Shown here: positions 31,718-32,389 of the stretch, piece after piece
How positions within the stretch are numbered: position 1 is the first letter of the stretch
Layout: each line of letters begins with the position of its first letter
Origin: UBA3206 sp963623875
GTDB lineage: Bacteria; Bacillota_I; Bacilli_A; Acholeplasmatales; Anaeroplasmataceae
Reading direction: 5' to 3'
Assembly (NCBI GenBank): GCA_963623875.1
Contig: CAVFNL010000019.1
Coordinates: 1-32,389, forward strand
DNA: 32,389 nt
Made by a program: the position numbers and the translations under genes
The notes under the pieces: generated by a model
The model's input: the letters and a program-made list of their open reading frames with translations, nothing else
Databases searched by the model: none
What the model was told of the DNA's origin: nothing

Positions 31718-31808
31718 TGGCGGAGAAAGAGGGATTTGAACCCCCGCGGAACTTTCGCCCCCTGTCGGTTTTCAAGACCGATCCCTTCAGCCTCTTGGGT
31801 ATTTCTCC
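31718..31808 (-). tRNA. tRNA-Ser(TGA)
   Basis: 91 bases with encoded CCA and a long class II variable arm. Anticodon loop CTTGAAA in stem TCGGT/ACCGA. It lies five bases from tRNA-Phe. Confidence 0.95.
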
Positions 31809-31851
31809 ATAATGACTTACAATTAAGTTTTATTATTAAATTAATTAAAAC

Positions 31852-31928
31852 TGGTGGACCCAGTAGGACTCGAACCTACGACCGACCGGTTATGAGCCGG
31901 TAGCTCTAACCAACTGAGCTATGGGTCC
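31852..31928 (-). tRNA. tRNA-Ile2(CAT), lysidine-modified type
   Basis: 77 bases with encoded CCA and anticodon CAT in ACCGG-CTCATAA-CCGGT. Initiator and elongator Met tRNAs are separately present. The GGACC acceptor and D-arm match the Bacillus Ile(CAT) tRNA that TilS converts to read AUA. The Ile assignment is by resemblance. Confidence 0.88.
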
Positions 31929-31940
31929 AAAGCATAAAGT

Positions 31941-32017
31941 TGGTAGCGGCGGAGGGATTCGAACCCCCGACCTAACGGGTATGAACCGTTTGCTCTAGCC
32001 AGCTGAGCCACACCGCC
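31941..32017 (-). tRNA. Elongator tRNA-Met(CAT)
   Basis: 77 bases with encoded CCA. Anticodon loop TTCATAC, acceptor GGCGGTG, closely like Bacillus elongator tRNA-Met. Discriminator is A73, which matches the UGGU of the metA T-box. Confidence 0.94.
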
Positions 32018-32063
32018 ATATAAAATCTCAAACTTACACTATATATAAATAAACACCATAAAG

Positions 32064-32139
32064 TGGTGGAGCTTAGCGGGATCGAACCGCTGACCTCCTG
32101 CGTGCAAAACAGGCGCTCTCCCAGCTGAGCTAAAACCCC
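32064..32139 (-). tRNA. tRNA-Ala(TGC)
   Basis: 76 bases with encoded CCA. Anticodon loop TTTGCAC in stem CCTGT/GCAGG. The acceptor carries the G3-U70 pair that is the alanine identity element. Confidence 0.96.
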
Positions 32140-32150
32140 TTAAAATAAAG

Positions 32151-32238
32151 TGGTACCTCGGGTCGGAGTCGAACCGACACGGATTATTAGTCCATGGGAT
32201 TTTAAGTCCCACGTGTCTACCTATTTCACCACCGAGGC
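32151..32238 (-). tRNA. tRNA-Leu(TAA)
   Basis: 88 bases with encoded CCA and a long variable arm. Anticodon loop CTTAAAA in stem TGGGA/TCCCA. Confidence 0.95.
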
Positions 32239-32251
32239 ATATATTAGAAAG

Positions 32252-32327
32252 TGGTGTCCCGTAGCAGATTTGAACCGCTGACCCCTTGATTAAAAGTCAA
32301 GTGCTCTACCGACTGAGCTAACGGGAC
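32252..32327 (-). tRNA. tRNA-Lys(TTT)
   Basis: 76 bases with encoded CCA. Anticodon loop CTTTTAA in stem CTTGA/TCAAG; acceptor GTCCCGT pairs with ACGGGAC. Confidence 0.95.
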
Positions 32328-32334
32328 ATCTAAG

Positions 32335-32389
32335 TGGTGCCGACAAAAGGAATCGAACCCTCAACCTACTGATTACAAGTCAGTTGCTC
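32335..32389 (-). tRNA. tRNA-Thr(TGT), 3' part, cut by window edge
   Basis: Only the 3' 55 bases are present: encoded CCA, T-arm and the anticodon stem-loop ACTGA-CTTGTAA-TCAGT. The 5' acceptor and most of the D-arm lie beyond the window. The array, and possibly an rRNA operon, continues past the right edge. Confidence 0.92.

Noticed and set aside
31409..32389. Spaced similar units that could be taken for a repeat or CRISPR-like array
   Set aside because: They are separate tRNA genes with different anticodons; the shared bases are the TGGTGG (CCA end) and T-arm.

Overview
This is an AT-rich, almost entirely minus-strand chromosomal segment from a low-GC Gram-positive bacterium (Bacillota). 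Supporting this are strong AGGAGG-type ribosome binding sites, sigma-A promoters, a T-box leader, zinc-type S14 and L36, an ECF transporter core and a dense tRNA cluster. UGA is read as stop (it ends the trmN6-like gene) and Trp is encoded by UGG, so this is not a mycoplasma or spiroplasma. A Bacilli lineage near Erysipelotrichales, RF39 or Acholeplasma-like relatives is my inference. Both ends are cut: the left in a broken AAA-ATPase-like gene, the right inside a tRNA-Thr.

Read in the direction of transcription (right to left), the window holds: (1) a tRNA array Thr-Lys-Leu-Ala-Met-Ile2-Ser-Phe-fMet-Asp ending at a terminator; (2) an unrecognised two-gene unit, a six-helix membrane protein followed by an acidic repeat protein; (3) metA (homoserine O-acetyltransferase type) behind a T-box leader; (4) a short PTS enzyme I; (5) the full S10-spc-alpha ribosomal cluster, rpsJ to rplQ, with a structured rpsJ leader and a second promoter before infA; methionine aminopeptidase (map) is missing from its usual place; (6) a divergent MerR regulator / iron alcohol dehydrogenase pair with a textbook MerR operator; (7) a tight operon ecfA1-ecfA2-ecfT-truA-tmk-holB-ricT-trmN6-rsmI, followed by metG; (8) the frameshifted AAA-ATPase fragment.

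The middle of the window is a housekeeping block for ribosome assembly, transcription (rpoA), protein export (secY), nucleotide balance (adk, tmk), replication (holB), vitamin uptake (ecfA1A2T) and RNA modification (truA, rsmI, trmN6). The less ordinary parts are the membrane/repeat-protein pair (29088-31359), the metA T-box whose specifier does not obviously read Met, the interlocked merR/adh promoters, the attenuator-like rpsJ leader, and two small coding remnants that look as if each lost a single G. I found no CRISPR array, insertion sequence, rRNA or integrase, and no complete new defence or mobile system. The best candidate for undescribed biology is the 29088-31359 pair.
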